From NCBI RefSeq assembly GCF_043633585.1, contig NZ_CP141832.1, forward strand, positions 186,001-250,000: a DNA stretch of 64,000 nt, given 5' to 3'. A program made the translations under genes and the position numbers. Below, piece by piece: positions 37,645 through 46,570 of the stretch (positions are counted from its first letter, which is position 1; each line of letters opens with the position of its first letter). Source of the DNA: Lacrimispora sinapis. GTDB lineage: Bacteria; Bacillota; Clostridia; Lachnospirales; Lachnospiraceae. The notes beneath the pieces are model-generated. The model saw only the letters and a program-made list of their open reading frames with translations, did not search any database and was not told where the DNA came from.

Positions 37645-38538
37645 ATGAAAAATGCGATTTTTAAAGGCTCTGCAGCAGCCGTCGTTACACCAATGGATGA
37701 GCACGGGAACCTGGATATGAAGGCAATGGAAAATTTGCTGAAATTCCAGCTGGAACACGGGACCGATGCCATCGTAGTCAATGGGACTACAGGAGAATCT
37801 TCCACGCTTGAGGAAAAAGAAAAGCTGGAATTGATTGAATTTGTGGTGCATTATGTCAACCACAGGGTGCCGGTCATCATGGGCACCGGAAGCAATTGTA
37901 CGGCTCATGCGGTCCGTATGTCGCGTAAGGCCCAGTCTCTTGGAGCATCAGGACTTTTGGTGGTGACTCCCTATTATAATAAGGCGTCTCAGCAAGGGCT
38001 TGTGGAGCATTTTCAAGCAGTTGCAGACAGTGTGGAAATACCGATTATCCTTTATAATGTACCGACCCGGACGGGAGTCAATGTAGAGCCGGAAACGTAT
38101 TTAAAGCTTTCCAAACACCCCAATATCCAAGCGGTCAAGGAAGCCAACGCAAGCATCTCCCATGTTGCCAGGGTTGCGGCCCTTTGCGGAGACTGCCTGG
38201 ATATTTATTCGGGAAATGATGATTTGACGGTGCCCATCATGGCACTGGGCGGAAAAGGTGTCATTTCAGTTCTGGCCAATATCATGCCGTTTGAGATGCA
38301 TATGATGTGCCGGCATTTTTTGGATGGAGAAATCGAAAAAAGTAAAAATATGCAGCTGGAACTGTTAAAGATCATGAATGCCATGTTTATGGATGTGAAT
38401 CCCTTGCCCGTAAAAGCAGCCATGGCAATGCTGGGCCTTTGCGGAGAACATTACAGACTGCCCATGACCCGGTTGGATGAAGCAAAGAGGGAAAAGCTCA
38501 GAGAAATCATGGAATCTTATTTTGTCCAGCTGCAATAA
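37645..38538 (+). CDS. dapA: 4-hydroxy-tetrahydrodipicolinate synthase, sporulation-linked
   Basis: A 297-residue DapA that condenses pyruvate with aspartate semialdehyde. Seen: NGTTGESSTL near residue 45 (contrast the altered loop of the aldolase at 28215), the catalytic Tyr in ILYNVPTRTG near 135, and the Schiff-base Lys in IQAVKEAN near 163. All motifs fit true DHDPS. It is divergent from dpaAB, so it probably serves dipicolinate synthesis for spores, perhaps besides a housekeeping copy elsewhere. The start is ATG at 37645; a TTG two codons upstream is less likely. Confidence 0.93.
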   Translation: MKNAIFKGSAAAVVTPMDEHGNLDMKAMENLLKFQLEHGTDAIVVNGTTGESSTLEEKEKLELIEFVVHYVNHRVPVIMGTGSNCTAHAVRMSRKAQSLGASGLLVVTPYYNKASQQGLVEHFQAVADSVEIPIILYNVPTRTGVNVEPETYLKLSKHPNIQAVKEANASISHVARVAALCGDCLDIYSGNDDLTVPIMALGGKGVISVLANIMPFEMHMMCRHFLDGEIEKSKNMQLELLKIMNAMFMDVNPLPVKAAMAMLGLCGEHYRLPMTRLDEAKREKLREIMESYFVQLQ

Positions 38539-38556
38539 AAGCGTCTGGTACCATAT

Positions 38557-38606
38557 GCCCGGCCGGATTGCGGGAAAAGAGTTAATCCGGCACATCCGGT
38601 CCGGGC
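38557..38606 (+). terminator. Stem-loop after dapA
   Basis: Nested stems GCCCG/CGGGC (38557-38561, 38602-38606) and GCCGGATT/AATCCGGC (38562-38569, 38584-38591). There is no T run, so the terminator role is uncertain. Confidence 0.45.
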
Positions 38607-38743
38607 TGGTACGGTAAATAAGATAAGTTGCTTAATATTATGTATTTTTTTGGTAAATATTGAGTAATATCTTTGTCTTGCGGTCCTTTTTTTCTCATGA
38701 TATATTTATAAATGATTTTAGGGGATTAGGGAGGAAACCAAAG

Positions 38744-40756
38744 ATGAAAAAAACAAAAAAACAGATTCTCACAAAAATGCTTCTGGGAATTTCGATCCCC
38801 GTGGTGCTGACATTTATTGTGTCAGGAATAATGATTTCAAAGCGTGTAGGGGAGAGTATGAAGGCTCAGTCGACCCAGACTCTGGACGCTGCCTCTCTGG
38901 CAGCAGCAAATCAGGTGGATTCATTCCTCAGTTACTATCTGGCGGAGATGAAAAGTGCGGCTGCCAGTCAGCAGGCAGAAGAATTCTTAGCCAGTTCCAC
39001 AGGAACTAAGCGGCTGACCGACAGTGAATACTATCAGGGAATCAAGACCACTCTTAGTAAGCTCCAGGACACAGACAAGGAAAACATTCTGTCTTCCTGG
39101 ATTGCCGATATTGATTTAAGCCAGGCAGTTATGTCCGATGGCTATATCACAGAACCGGGCTGGGATGTCCGGACCAGGCCCTGGTACCGTGCCACACAGG
39201 CAGACCAGCCCATTCTTACAGAGCCGTATGTGGATACCAACACAGGCCAGATCGTCATAACGGCAGCCTGCGGCGTATTTGAAAGCGGTACGGGCAAACC
39301 GCTGGGCGTAGTAGGGATCGACATTCAGCTTACCCAGCTGAGTGACATCATGAGCACTTATAAGGTCGGAACCTCCGGATCGGTGATTCTTGCCACGGAC
39401 AGCGGCCAGATCGTGTATCATCGAAATAAGGATATGATGCAGAAGAATATCTCAGATATTGATATTTCCCAAAATATCAAGGATGCATTTGCCTCCCAGA
39501 AAACCGGAAACTTTGATTATACCTTGGATCATGTGGAGTACTCCGGTTCCATTAAAAAGGCAGGCAATACCGGCTGGCTGGTTCTGTCAAACATTCCCCG
39601 GTCAGAGATGCTTATGGAACGCAATCAGGTCGTATCGACGGTTACTGCTATTTTTGTATTCGCCACCGTCATATTAGTCATTCTTATCTATCTGGTGGCA
39701 AAGAGCATATCAAAGCCATTAAGGAAGCTGTCTGTGATTGCGGAGCGGATCGGCAGCGGTGAGCTTGATGTGGAGGTCGATGTATCCAGCAACGATGAAA
39801 TCGGAATGGTGGCACAATCTCTGGGAAATACGGTTACTCGCCTGAGAGATTATGTAAACTATATTGATGAAATTGCAGCGGTATTGGATCAGATCGCGGA
39901 TAAAAATCTGGTGTTCCAGCTAAAGTATGATTACATAGGAGATTTTGAAAAGATCAAAAAGTCCATGTTAAAGATCAGAAGCACTCTGACGGCTACCATG
40001 GAACAGATCACTTCCACGGCGGACCAGGTGGCTTATGGATCTCAGAATATTTCTGAAAGTTCAAAGTCACTGGCAGACGGCGCCTCCGAGCAGGCCGCTT
40101 CTGTGCAGGAACTGGCATCGACCATCAATGAGATTTCCCAGAAGATCGAGGAGAATGCAAAGGATTCCGGCGAAGCAAGCAAAAAGGCAAAGGAAGCGGA
40201 AGCAGAGCTGGAGACCGGAAGCCGTCATATGGAAGAACTGGTTTCCGCCATGAGGGAAATCAACGAAAGTTCCGGGGAAATCGGCAAGATCATTAAGGCG
40301 ATTGAAGGAATCGCATTCCAGACCAATATTCTGGCGTTAAATGCGGCTGTGGAAGCTGCCCGTGCAGGAGAAGCGGGAAAAGGCTTTGCCGTTGTAGCAG
40401 ATGAAGTGAGAAGTCTGGCTTCCAGAAGTGCGGAAGCGGCAAAAGGAACGACCGCTCTGATCGAAGGGTCTGTAAACGCTGTGGCAAACGGCACAAGGCT
40501 GGCTGATGAGGCCGCAAGATCGGTTGCAAGCGCAGTAAACAGCACCCGTATGGTAACTGATATGATCGGCAGGATCTCCGAGGCCTCCAATCGTCAGTCT
40601 GAGGCCATCCGTCAGGTGACCATTGGAGTGGACCAGATCTCCGGAGTGGTACAGATGAACTCCGCCAATGCAGAAGAAGGTGCTGCATCAAGCGAGGAAC
40701 TATACGAGCACGCCTCCCAGTTAAAGAATCTGGTAAATGAATTTAAAGTAGATTAA
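38744..40756 (+). CDS. Methyl-accepting chemotaxis protein with Cache sensor
   Basis: A 670-residue transmembrane chemoreceptor. After a Lys-rich start, TM1 covers about 13-33; an extracellular dCache-type domain (35-290) has the WDVRTRPWYRAT and GVVGIDIQLTQLSDI signatures; TM2 lies at about 295-317, followed by a HAMP domain, a second helical region and the MCP signalling tip (IEGIAFQTNILALNAAVEAARAGE), which binds CheA/CheW. The GAGG(A) site before 38744 fixes the start; a longer frame upstream is unlikely. No CheR pentapeptide ends the protein. Cache domains of this type often bind amino acids; the ligand is not known. Confidence 0.93.
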   Translation: MKKTKKQILTKMLLGISIPVVLTFIVSGIMISKRVGESMKAQSTQTLDAASLAAANQVDSFLSYYLAEMKSAAASQQAEEFLASSTGTKRLTDSEYYQGIKTTLSKLQDTDKENILSSWIADIDLSQAVMSDGYITEPGWDVRTRPWYRATQADQPILTEPYVDTNTGQIVITAACGVFESGTGKPLGVVGIDIQLTQLSDIMSTYKVGTSGSVILATDSGQIVYHRNKDMMQKNISDIDISQNIKDAFASQKTGNFDYTLDHVEYSGSIKKAGNTGWLVLSNIPRSEMLMERNQVVSTVTAIFVFATVILVILIYLVAKSISKPLRKLSVIAERIGSGELDVEVDVSSNDEIGMVAQSLGNTVTRLRDYVNYIDEIAAVLDQIADKNLVFQLKYDYIGDFEKIKKSMLKIRSTLTATMEQITSTADQVAYGSQNISESSKSLADGASEQAASVQELASTINEISQKIEENAKDSGEASKKAKEAEAELETGSRHMEELVSAMREINESSGEIGKIIKAIEGIAFQTNILALNAAVEAARAGEAGKGFAVVADEVRSLASRSAEAAKGTTALIEGSVNAVANGTRLADEAARSVASAVNSTRMVTDMIGRISEASNRQSEAIRQVTIGVDQISGVVQMNSANAEEGAASSEELYEHASQLKNLVNEFKVD

Positions 40757-40762
40757 AGCAAA

Positions 40763-40801
40763 AAAGATGTCCGGTAAGCGTTTGTTTACCGGACATCTTT
40801 T
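40763..40801. terminator. Terminator between chemoreceptor and HPr-like gene
   Basis: A 15-bp perfect stem (40763-40777 with 40786-40800, arm ends GTCCGGTAA) lies between convergent genes and ends in T on the plus side. Confidence 0.85.
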
Positions 40802-40817
40802 CGTATGTATGTATCTG

Positions 40818-41060
40818 TTAGGCAGTCTTTTCTTCCCGCAGAAAGTCTGACAAGGATTCCAGAATATCGTCATGTTCATTGCTGTAAATAATCATCTCCA
40901 GCTCCGGATTCGGACAGATCGTCATAATACCCAGGATGGACTTGGCATCAATGACAACGTTTCCTTTGCATAAATCCACATCATAATTATACTTTGTAAC
41001 GGTTCTGACAAATTTTGTAATGTCTTCAATGTTGTTGATTTGAATAGGATATTTTTTCAT
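40818..41060 (-). CDS. HPr-like protein lacking the active-site histidine
   Basis: An 80-residue protein with the HPr fold pattern: an N-terminal strand, helix 1, then DVDLCKGNVVIDAKSILGIMTI, where AKSILGI matches the regulatory Ser46 segment of HPr, and a C-terminal helix. The GxHxRPA site that carries phospho-His15 is absent (IEDITKF in its place). So it cannot act as a normal PTS phosphocarrier, but keeps the Ser46-type region, as Crh does in Bacillus. Such small HPr-like proteins are frequent in Lachnospiraceae. GAGGTGAG lies just upstream of the start. It is divergent from an AraC-type regulator. Confidence 0.82.
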   Translation of the reverse strand: MKKYPIQINNIEDITKFVRTVTKYNYDVDLCKGNVVIDAKSILGIMTICPNPELEMIIYSNEHDDILESLSDFLREEKTA

Positions 41061-41113
41061 ATGCTCACCTCATATAAATACTTCTGGTTACATTTGTGTG
41101 TCGTTTCGACCTG

Positions 41114-41139
41114 ATTATATGACAAATTGTGACAATTTG
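41114..41139. promoter_or_regulatory. Palindromic operator at the HPr-like / AraC promoter
   Basis: CAAATTGT-G-ACAATTTG (41123-41139) is a perfect 17-bp palindrome. It sits directly upstream of a minus-strand -10 box (TATAAT, 41114-41119) of the HPr-like gene, so it lies between its -10 and -35. Confidence 0.6.
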
Positions 41140-41245
41140 TTATGTCCAAATTTGTATAAAAACCGTCTTTTCTTGCAAAGGGCTGGATGAGGATGGTATA
41201 ATGGCTTGGGGGAAGGGCATGGGAACCGGTTGTTTGGAGGGGAAA

Positions 41246-42196
41246 ATGAAGAAAGAACTTCTGAAGCTTTTAAGAAATTCATCGTATGCAGCTTCAATTT
41301 TGCAGTATTATGATAAAGCATGTGGTGAGGAAGCGGTCGAAAATAATATTGTGATGAGACCGGGAAAATTAATGGATATGTATTGTCAGCCCTGTCACAT
41401 TGCAATACCGGAACACAGCCACAATTATGTGGAACTGGTATATATGTACAGCGGGACAACGGTCCATGTTATAGGCGGAACCAGAAAGCTGAAGCTGGAG
41501 ACCAATGATTTACTGATTTTAAGAGAAGAAACCAGGCATGCCATCAATCCGGCAGGAGAAGAAGATATTGCCTTCCATTTTTTCTTAATGCCTGAATTTT
41601 TCAGTCACCCTGCTTTTATGGGGGGAAACGGAAATATGCTCAGGCAGTTTATATCGGCATCCTTAAAAGGAAATACAACTGTGGCGGAATACCTGCATTT
41701 CCATTTACGGGAAATTCTGCCTGCCAGAAACCTGCTTGAGAACATGATCTGGTCTTACGTGGAAGAAAAAGAGGACAGGCAGGAAATCAATCAGGCAACA
41801 ATGGGAATACTGTTTATGGAACTGCTTCATGATGTGGATAAGGTGGAATATCACGATATGCTCCAGTATGAGGAACAGATCGTGCTGACCGCATACCAGT
41901 ATCTGGAAAAAAATTATTCCAGTGCGACCTTAGAGGAATTTTCCGGCATATCCATGCAGCCGCCGTATTATATCAGCCGTCTGTTCAAACGGTATTATAA
42001 GATGACATTTACCGAATGCCTGCAGCTTATAAGACTTGGCAGGGCGGCCAATGATCTGTCGTCAACCACCAAGCCTGTGGAAGAGATTATCGCAGAGGTG
42101 GGCTATGAGAACAGCAGTTATTTCCACCGTCTGTTTAAGCAGAGGTACGGATTGACACCAAAGCAGTTCCGGGATAAATCCAGAAGCAAATTCTGA
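41246..42196 (+). CDS. AraC family regulator with cupin-type sensor domain
   Basis: A 316-residue regulator. The N-terminal half (about 50-140) is a cupin-like AraC sensor (PGKLMDMYCQPCHIAIPEHSHNYVEL in part, with HSHNYVELVY and GTRKLKLETNDLLIL). The C-terminal ~100 residues hold two helix-turn-helix motifs (ATLEEFSGISMQPPYYISRLFK; PVEEIIAEVGYENSSYFHRLFK in part) and the family end KQRYGLTPKQFR. GGAGGGG at 41236-41242 supports ATG 41246; upstream ATGs at 41129 and 41204 have no site. It is divergent from the HPr-like gene and may control it. Confidence 0.9.
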   Translation: MKKELLKLLRNSSYAASILQYYDKACGEEAVENNIVMRPGKLMDMYCQPCHIAIPEHSHNYVELVYMYSGTTVHVIGGTRKLKLETNDLLILREETRHAINPAGEEDIAFHFFLMPEFFSHPAFMGGNGNMLRQFISASLKGNTTVAEYLHFHLREILPARNLLENMIWSYVEEKEDRQEINQATMGILFMELLHDVDKVEYHDMLQYEEQIVLTAYQYLEKNYSSATLEEFSGISMQPPYYISRLFKRYYKMTFTECLQLIRLGRAANDLSSTTKPVEEIIAEVGYENSSYFHRLFKQRYGLTPKQFRDKSRSKF

Positions 42197-42224
42197 AAAG
42201 ATTATGAAATATGCTTCGGGAACA

Positions 42225-42253
42225 TTGACTTTCCTATCACAGGTTATTATAGT
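42225..42253 (+). promoter_or_regulatory. Promoter of the zinc-ribbon membrane protein operon
   Basis: TTGACT (42225-42230), a 17-bp spacer and TATAGT (42248-42253). Confidence 0.65.
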
Positions 42254-42287
42254 TAAGTCAAAATGAAAAGGGGCGAGGAACACAAAA

Positions 42288-42692
42288 ATGAGCCGGTTTA
42301 GGGAACGTTTTGCGCGGTTTATGGCCGGAAGATATGGTGCCGATAAGCTGTGCCGGTATTTGATTGGAATTTCTCTTGTATTGATGTTTGCAGGTGTGTT
42401 TGTCTGGAATACGTGGTTAGATGTCCTGGCAATTATTTTTCTGGCTATATGCTATTTCCGTATGTTTTCAAAGAATATTGGAAAACGATTTGAGGAAAAC
42501 CAGAAATTTGAACGTCTCTTATTCCGTATAACGGAAGTTTTCAAAAAGTGGCGTTATAAGATTCAGCAGATGAGGCAATACCATATCTATCATTGTCCCA
42601 ATTGCAGTCAGAAAATCAGGATTCCAAGAGGCAAGGGAAAGGTGAGTATTCATTGTCCTAAGTGCAATACTGATTTTATAAAGAAAAGTTAG
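42288..42692 (+). CDS. Small membrane protein with C-terminal zinc ribbon
   Basis: A 134-residue protein with two hydrophobic segments (about 24-41 and 43-60) and a basic helical linker (KKWRYKIQQMRQYH), ending in a zinc-ribbon motif: CPNC near 102 and CPKC near 125. The family is common in clostridia without known function; a role in sensing or anchoring at the membrane is not shown. GGGGCGAGG precedes the start. It is the first gene after a clear promoter and lies 24 bp before the DUF2156-type gene, so these may form one operon. Confidence 0.75.
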   Translation: MSRFRERFARFMAGRYGADKLCRYLIGISLVLMFAGVFVWNTWLDVLAIIFLAICYFRMFSKNIGKRFEENQKFERLLFRITEVFKKWRYKIQQMRQYHIYHCPNCSQKIRIPRGKGKVSIHCPKCNTDFIKKS

Positions 42693-42716
42693 TGATATAT
42701 TTAGAAGGGAACAATT

Positions 42717-43637
42717 ATGAATTTACAATTTAAGCCGCTTGAGGCAACGGATGTTGACAAAATTTCTCCATTCTATGCCTTACGGCCCAATCGAACCTGT
42801 GACAGCGTATATTTAGACAGTTTTATCTGGAGAGAATACTATCAGGTAAAATACGCGGTCTGTGATGAAAAGGCAGTGTTGTTTTTGATGGAGAAAGACG
42901 GAGAACCATTCTCCGCAATGCCGGTTTGCAAGGAAGAATATCTGCCTTATTATTTTCAGAAATTGGTGGATTATTTTAATCAGGTCTTAAAAAAACCGTT
43001 AAAGATTTTCCTTGCAGATGAGGAAGCCATCAATTATCTGAAACTGGACCCGGAAAAGTTTCTGATAAAGGAAGAGGAGGATTTAAAGGATTATCTTTAC
43101 GATGCCGAATCTTTAAAGACTCTGGCAGGAAAGAAGCTGCACAAAAAGAAGAATCATTTAAACTCCTTTTTAAGGGAATACGAGGGCCGTTACGAATTCA
43201 GGACTCTTACCTGTTCTGACCGGGCCGATGTGCTTTCCTTCCTTGACGAATGGTGGGAGAATAAGGTGGAAGCCGCTGAATTCGTGCGTCAGCTGGATTA
43301 TGAAGTCATGGGAATCCATGATATTTTGAAAAACTGTCACCTCCTTAATGTGAGAATGGCAGGAGTGTACATCGACGGGCAGTTAAAAGCGTTTACCATC
43401 GGCACTTACAACCCTTACGAAAAGATGGCGGTGATCCACATTGAAAAGGCTGATCCCGGCATTAAGGGACTTTATCAGTTTATCAACCAGCAGTTTTTGA
43501 TTCATGGATTTCCGGAGGAGCTAAAACTTGTCAACCGGGAAGACGATGTGGGGATGGAAGGATTGAGAAAAGCAAAGATGTCCTACTATCCCATTGATTT
43601 TGCAAGAAAATACGGAGTAATTCAGAAGGGTTTTTAA
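42717..43637 (+). CDS. DUF2156 / phosphatidylglycerol lysyltransferase C-domain-like protein
   Basis: A 306-residue protein of the DUF2156 group, which shares the double-GNAT fold of MprF-type aminoacyl transferases. Seen: a first half with YALRPNRTCDSVYLDSFIWRE, then KKLHKKKNHLNSFLREYEGRYEF in the second half (a typical KxxKxxNxF patch), and FTIGTYNPYEKMAVIHIEKADP in the core. It has no membrane domain, so it is the soluble catalytic-type module alone. The aminoacyl acceptor is unknown. AGAAGGGA precedes the ATG. It is 2 bp from the following Eis-like gene. Confidence 0.82.
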   Translation: MNLQFKPLEATDVDKISPFYALRPNRTCDSVYLDSFIWREYYQVKYAVCDEKAVLFLMEKDGEPFSAMPVCKEEYLPYYFQKLVDYFNQVLKKPLKIFLADEEAINYLKLDPEKFLIKEEEDLKDYLYDAESLKTLAGKKLHKKKNHLNSFLREYEGRYEFRTLTCSDRADVLSFLDEWWENKVEAAEFVRQLDYEVMGIHDILKNCHLLNVRMAGVYIDGQLKAFTIGTYNPYEKMAVIHIEKADPGIKGLYQFINQQFLIHGFPEELKLVNREDDVGMEGLRKAKMSYYPIDFARKYGVIQKGF

Positions 43638-43639
43638 CG

Positions 43640-44686
43640 ATGATACGGTATTTGAAGCAGGAAGAAAAAAAGGAAAGCAGAAAGCTGTGGGAAAAGGTCT
43701 TTTCAGAAGACTCGGAGAGCTTTCTGGATTATTACTATTCGGACAGGGTACAAAAAAGCAAGGTTCTGACCGCATGGAAGGAAGGATCTATGGCTGCGAT
43801 GCTTCATCGCAATCCTTATCAAGTGGTGGTGAAAGACCGCTTATGGAAGATTGATTACGTTGCCGGGGTTGCAACTCATCCGGACTGCCGTCATCAGGGC
43901 TTCATGAGCCGGCTTTTAAGCCGCTGTTTTATGGATATGTATTTGGAAAAAATGGAATTTTGCTTTCTGGTTCCTGTAGATCCTGCCATTTATCAGCCGT
44001 TTGGTTTTACCTACATCAGTGATCTGCCGGCAAAGGAATTGAACGCAAAGGGACAGCAGTTAAGCCGGCGTGCCTTTTTGGAAGGTTCGGAGGAATGCAG
44101 GGAGACGGCCAGGTTCGTCGGCAGGCAGCTGGAGGATCAATATGAAGTCTATGCGTTGAGAAACGAAGAATACTACCGGGATTTAAGCAGGGAAGTACGG
44201 AGTGACCGGGGGGATCTGCTTCTTCTGTCTACCAGAGAGAAAGAAGAACGCCTGGCAGGTGTATGGGCCTATTACGGTGAGACGGCAGCGAATGTAAGAG
44301 AACTGATCTGTCTGCCGGAATATTTAAAGGAAGGCGGCTCCTCAAAGCCTTATGCAATGGGGAGGATCATTCATTTGCAACAGTTTGTTTCCGTCATATG
44401 CTTAAACGAGGATAGTCCGGTCAGTGAGATGAAACTGGTCATTGAGGTAAAAGATTCATTGATTCATCAAAACAACGGCATATTTAAGTGGAGGCTTGAC
44501 CGGAAGGGATCGGCCTTAACCCCCGTTTTGGAGGAGGAAGGACGGAAACCCCAGATATCCCTTGGGATCAATGATCTGACATCCTGGCTGTTTGGATACA
44601 GCCGTCCTTCTGTCTCTGGCGAAGGGAAAGAATTGGTGGACAGGGTCCGGCCGTTAAAGGGAGTATTTTTTGATGAAGTAACTTAA
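43640..44686 (+). CDS. Eis-like GNAT acetyltransferase
   Basis: A 348-residue protein with an N-terminal GNAT domain and a C-terminal SCP2-like region, as in the Eis family. Seen: GVATHPDCRHQGFMSRLLSRC (acetyl-CoA loop RxxG), FCFLVPVDPAIYQPFGFTYI (second GNAT domain with GF) and a C-terminal SLGINDLTSWLFGY segment. Eis proteins acetylate amines such as aminoglycosides in some bacteria; here the substrate is not known. It begins 2 bp after the DUF2156 gene, so the two are translated together. Confidence 0.85.
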   Translation: MIRYLKQEEKKESRKLWEKVFSEDSESFLDYYYSDRVQKSKVLTAWKEGSMAAMLHRNPYQVVVKDRLWKIDYVAGVATHPDCRHQGFMSRLLSRCFMDMYLEKMEFCFLVPVDPAIYQPFGFTYISDLPAKELNAKGQQLSRRAFLEGSEECRETARFVGRQLEDQYEVYALRNEEYYRDLSREVRSDRGDLLLLSTREKEERLAGVWAYYGETAANVRELICLPEYLKEGGSSKPYAMGRIIHLQQFVSVICLNEDSPVSEMKLVIEVKDSLIHQNNGIFKWRLDRKGSALTPVLEEEGRKPQISLGINDLTSWLFGYSRPSVSGEGKELVDRVRPLKGVFFDEVT

Positions 44687-44723
44687 ATATGTCCGCCGGC
44701 ATCGGAGTTGGACTGGTGATTAC

Positions 44724-44747
44724 GGGCGGATTCTTATGAATCCGCCC
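44724..44747 (+). terminator. Hairpin between the acetyltransferase and sirtuin genes
   Basis: A perfect 10-bp stem GGGCGGATTC/GAATCCGCCC with a TTAT tetraloop. The T-rich run only starts 5-6 nt later, so termination may be partial. Confidence 0.6.
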
Positions 44748-44790
44748 TCCATGTTTTAGATAGTCTTTTTAAACAGGAAAGGGTAGGGAT

Positions 44791-45516
44791 ATGGAAGGCA
44801 TAAGTCAGTTAAAAGAATGGATCGGAAAAAGTGAAAACATCGTTTTTTTCGGAGGTGCGGGAGTATCGACGGAAAGTGATATCCCGGATTTCAGAGGGGT
44901 GGATGGGCTTTACCATGAACAATATAAGTATCCTCCGGAAACCATCATCAGCCATAGCTTCTACAGAAAGAACCCCGAGGAGTTTTACCGGTTTTACTGC
45001 AATAAGATGTTATTCCCCCATGCAAAGCCCAATAAAGCCCATAAGGCACTGGCAAAGCTTGAAGCCATGGGGAAATTAAAAGCGGTCATTACCCAGAACA
45101 TTGACGGCCTCCATCAGGCAGCAGGAAGCCGGAATGTATTGGAACTCCATGGTTCCGTAAAGAGAAATTACTGTACAAAATGTATGAAATTTTATAACCT
45201 GGAGGAAATGCTTGCCGCCAAGGGGGAGGGAGAGGTTCCGCGATGCAGCTGCGGGGGAATCATAAAGCCGGATGTGGTGCTTTATGAGGAAAGCCTTAAC
45301 GATAGCGTCATGAGACGGGCGTTGTCATTTATTTCCGGTGCTGATTTGCTGATCGTGGGAGGTACCTCCTTAACGGTTTATCCGGCAGCAGGACTCATTG
45401 ATTATTACAATGGAAATCAGATGGTTTTGATCAACAAGACGGTAACGCCCATGGATGAACGGGCGGATCTGGTCATCAGCGGCAGCATTGGAGAAGTGCT
45501 TCACGACGCAGTTTAA
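44791..45516 (+). CDS. cobB: NAD-dependent protein deacylase (sirtuin)
   Basis: A 241-residue Sir2 enzyme that removes acetyl or other acyl groups from lysines using NAD. Seen: GAGVSTESDIPDFRG (residues 22-36), TQNIDGLH near 108, the catalytic His in ELHGSVKRNYCTKC, four zinc Cys (C131-x-x-C134 and CSC near 155), VVLYEE and GTSLTVYPA. All core motifs are intact. The length is standard. AGGAAAGGG precedes the ATG. It lies 28 bp before the aldo/keto reductase. Confidence 0.95.
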   Translation: MEGISQLKEWIGKSENIVFFGGAGVSTESDIPDFRGVDGLYHEQYKYPPETIISHSFYRKNPEEFYRFYCNKMLFPHAKPNKAHKALAKLEAMGKLKAVITQNIDGLHQAAGSRNVLELHGSVKRNYCTKCMKFYNLEEMLAAKGEGEVPRCSCGGIIKPDVVLYEESLNDSVMRRALSFISGADLLIVGGTSLTVYPAAGLIDYYNGNQMVLINKTVTPMDERADLVISGSIGEVLHDAV

Positions 45517-45544
45517 CTGGATTTGGAGAAGGGAGAACAAACAT

Positions 45545-46534
45545 ATGTATGAGGCAGCAAAAGAACGATATGGGACAATGGTATATAAACGCTGTGGAAG
45601 AAGCGGGGTCCTGCTTCCCAGGGTGTCTTTGGGGCTATGGCAGAATTTCGGGCTGGAAAAACCTCTTTCTCACCAAAGAGAGATCCTTTTAAGTGCTTTT
45701 GATATGGGAATTACCCATTTCGACCTGGCAAATAATTACGGAGCTCCGGTGGTGGGAAAAGCAGAGGAGAATTTCGGAAGCGTGTTAAAGAGTGATTTGG
45801 GCAGATACCGGGATGAGCTGATAATTTCCACCAAGGCCGGATTTGAAATGTGGCCGGGACCTTACGGAAACTGGGGCTCAAGAAAGTATTTGATGGCCAG
45901 CTTAGACCAGAGCTTAAAACGCATGGGACTGGAATATGTGGATATATTTTATCATCACAGACCGGACCCGGATACCCCGCTTGAGGAGACCATGGGAGCA
46001 CTTGCCGATATGGTAAAGCAGGGAAAGGCGCTTTATGTGGGAATCTCTAATTACGGTGACAAAGAAGCAAAAGAAGCCATCTTGATGTTAAAGGCCAAAA
46101 ATGTCCCATGTCTGATTGGACAGCCCAGGTACAACATGTTTGAGCGTGTGGCGGAGGAAGGGCTTTTTGACACTCTGTCGGAACATGGTGCAGGCTGTAT
46201 CTGCTACAGTCCTTTGGCACAGGGCATGCTGACAGACCGCTATTTAAATGGGATTCCGGAGAACTCCAGGGCAGCAAGACCCGGCAGCACTTTAAGCGGC
46301 CGTTACCTCACTGAGGAGAATCTCTCCAGTGTCCGCCGGCTAAATGACCTTGCAGCAGGGAGAGGCCAGACACTTGCCCAGATGGCACTTGCCTGGGTCC
46401 TTCGGGAGGAGGCGGTCACGTCGGTTCTGGTCGGAGCCAGCAGTGTGAAACAGTTGAAGGAAAATGCAGCTTGTCTGAAGAATACGGAATTTACCCCGGA
46501 AGAACTGGCTGAGATCGACAGAATTTTAAAATAA
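45545..46534 (+). CDS. Aldo/keto reductase, YghZ (L-glyceraldehyde 3-phosphate reductase) type
   Basis: A 329-residue AKR. Seen: the catalytic tetrad region with D and Y in HFDLANNYGAP (near 60), K in IISTKAGFEMWPGPYGNWGS (in part, near 95) and H in DIFYHHRPDPDTP (near 125), and the NADPH-binding end LVGASSVKQLKENA. The GPYGNWGSRKYL segment is characteristic of the YghZ/AKR14 group, which reduces L-glyceraldehyde 3-phosphate and methylglyoxal. GAAGGGAG precedes 45545, so the in-frame extension into the sirtuin gene is not used. Confidence 0.9.
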   Translation: MYEAAKERYGTMVYKRCGRSGVLLPRVSLGLWQNFGLEKPLSHQREILLSAFDMGITHFDLANNYGAPVVGKAEENFGSVLKSDLGRYRDELIISTKAGFEMWPGPYGNWGSRKYLMASLDQSLKRMGLEYVDIFYHHRPDPDTPLEETMGALADMVKQGKALYVGISNYGDKEAKEAILMLKAKNVPCLIGQPRYNMFERVAEEGLFDTLSEHGAGCICYSPLAQGMLTDRYLNGIPENSRAARPGSTLSGRYLTEENLSSVRRLNDLAAGRGQTLAQMALAWVLREEAVTSVLVGASSVKQLKENAACLKNTEFTPEELAEIDRILK

Positions 46535-46570
46535 TCGGATATAAGGGCAGCCCGTGATGGGAAGGCAGGT

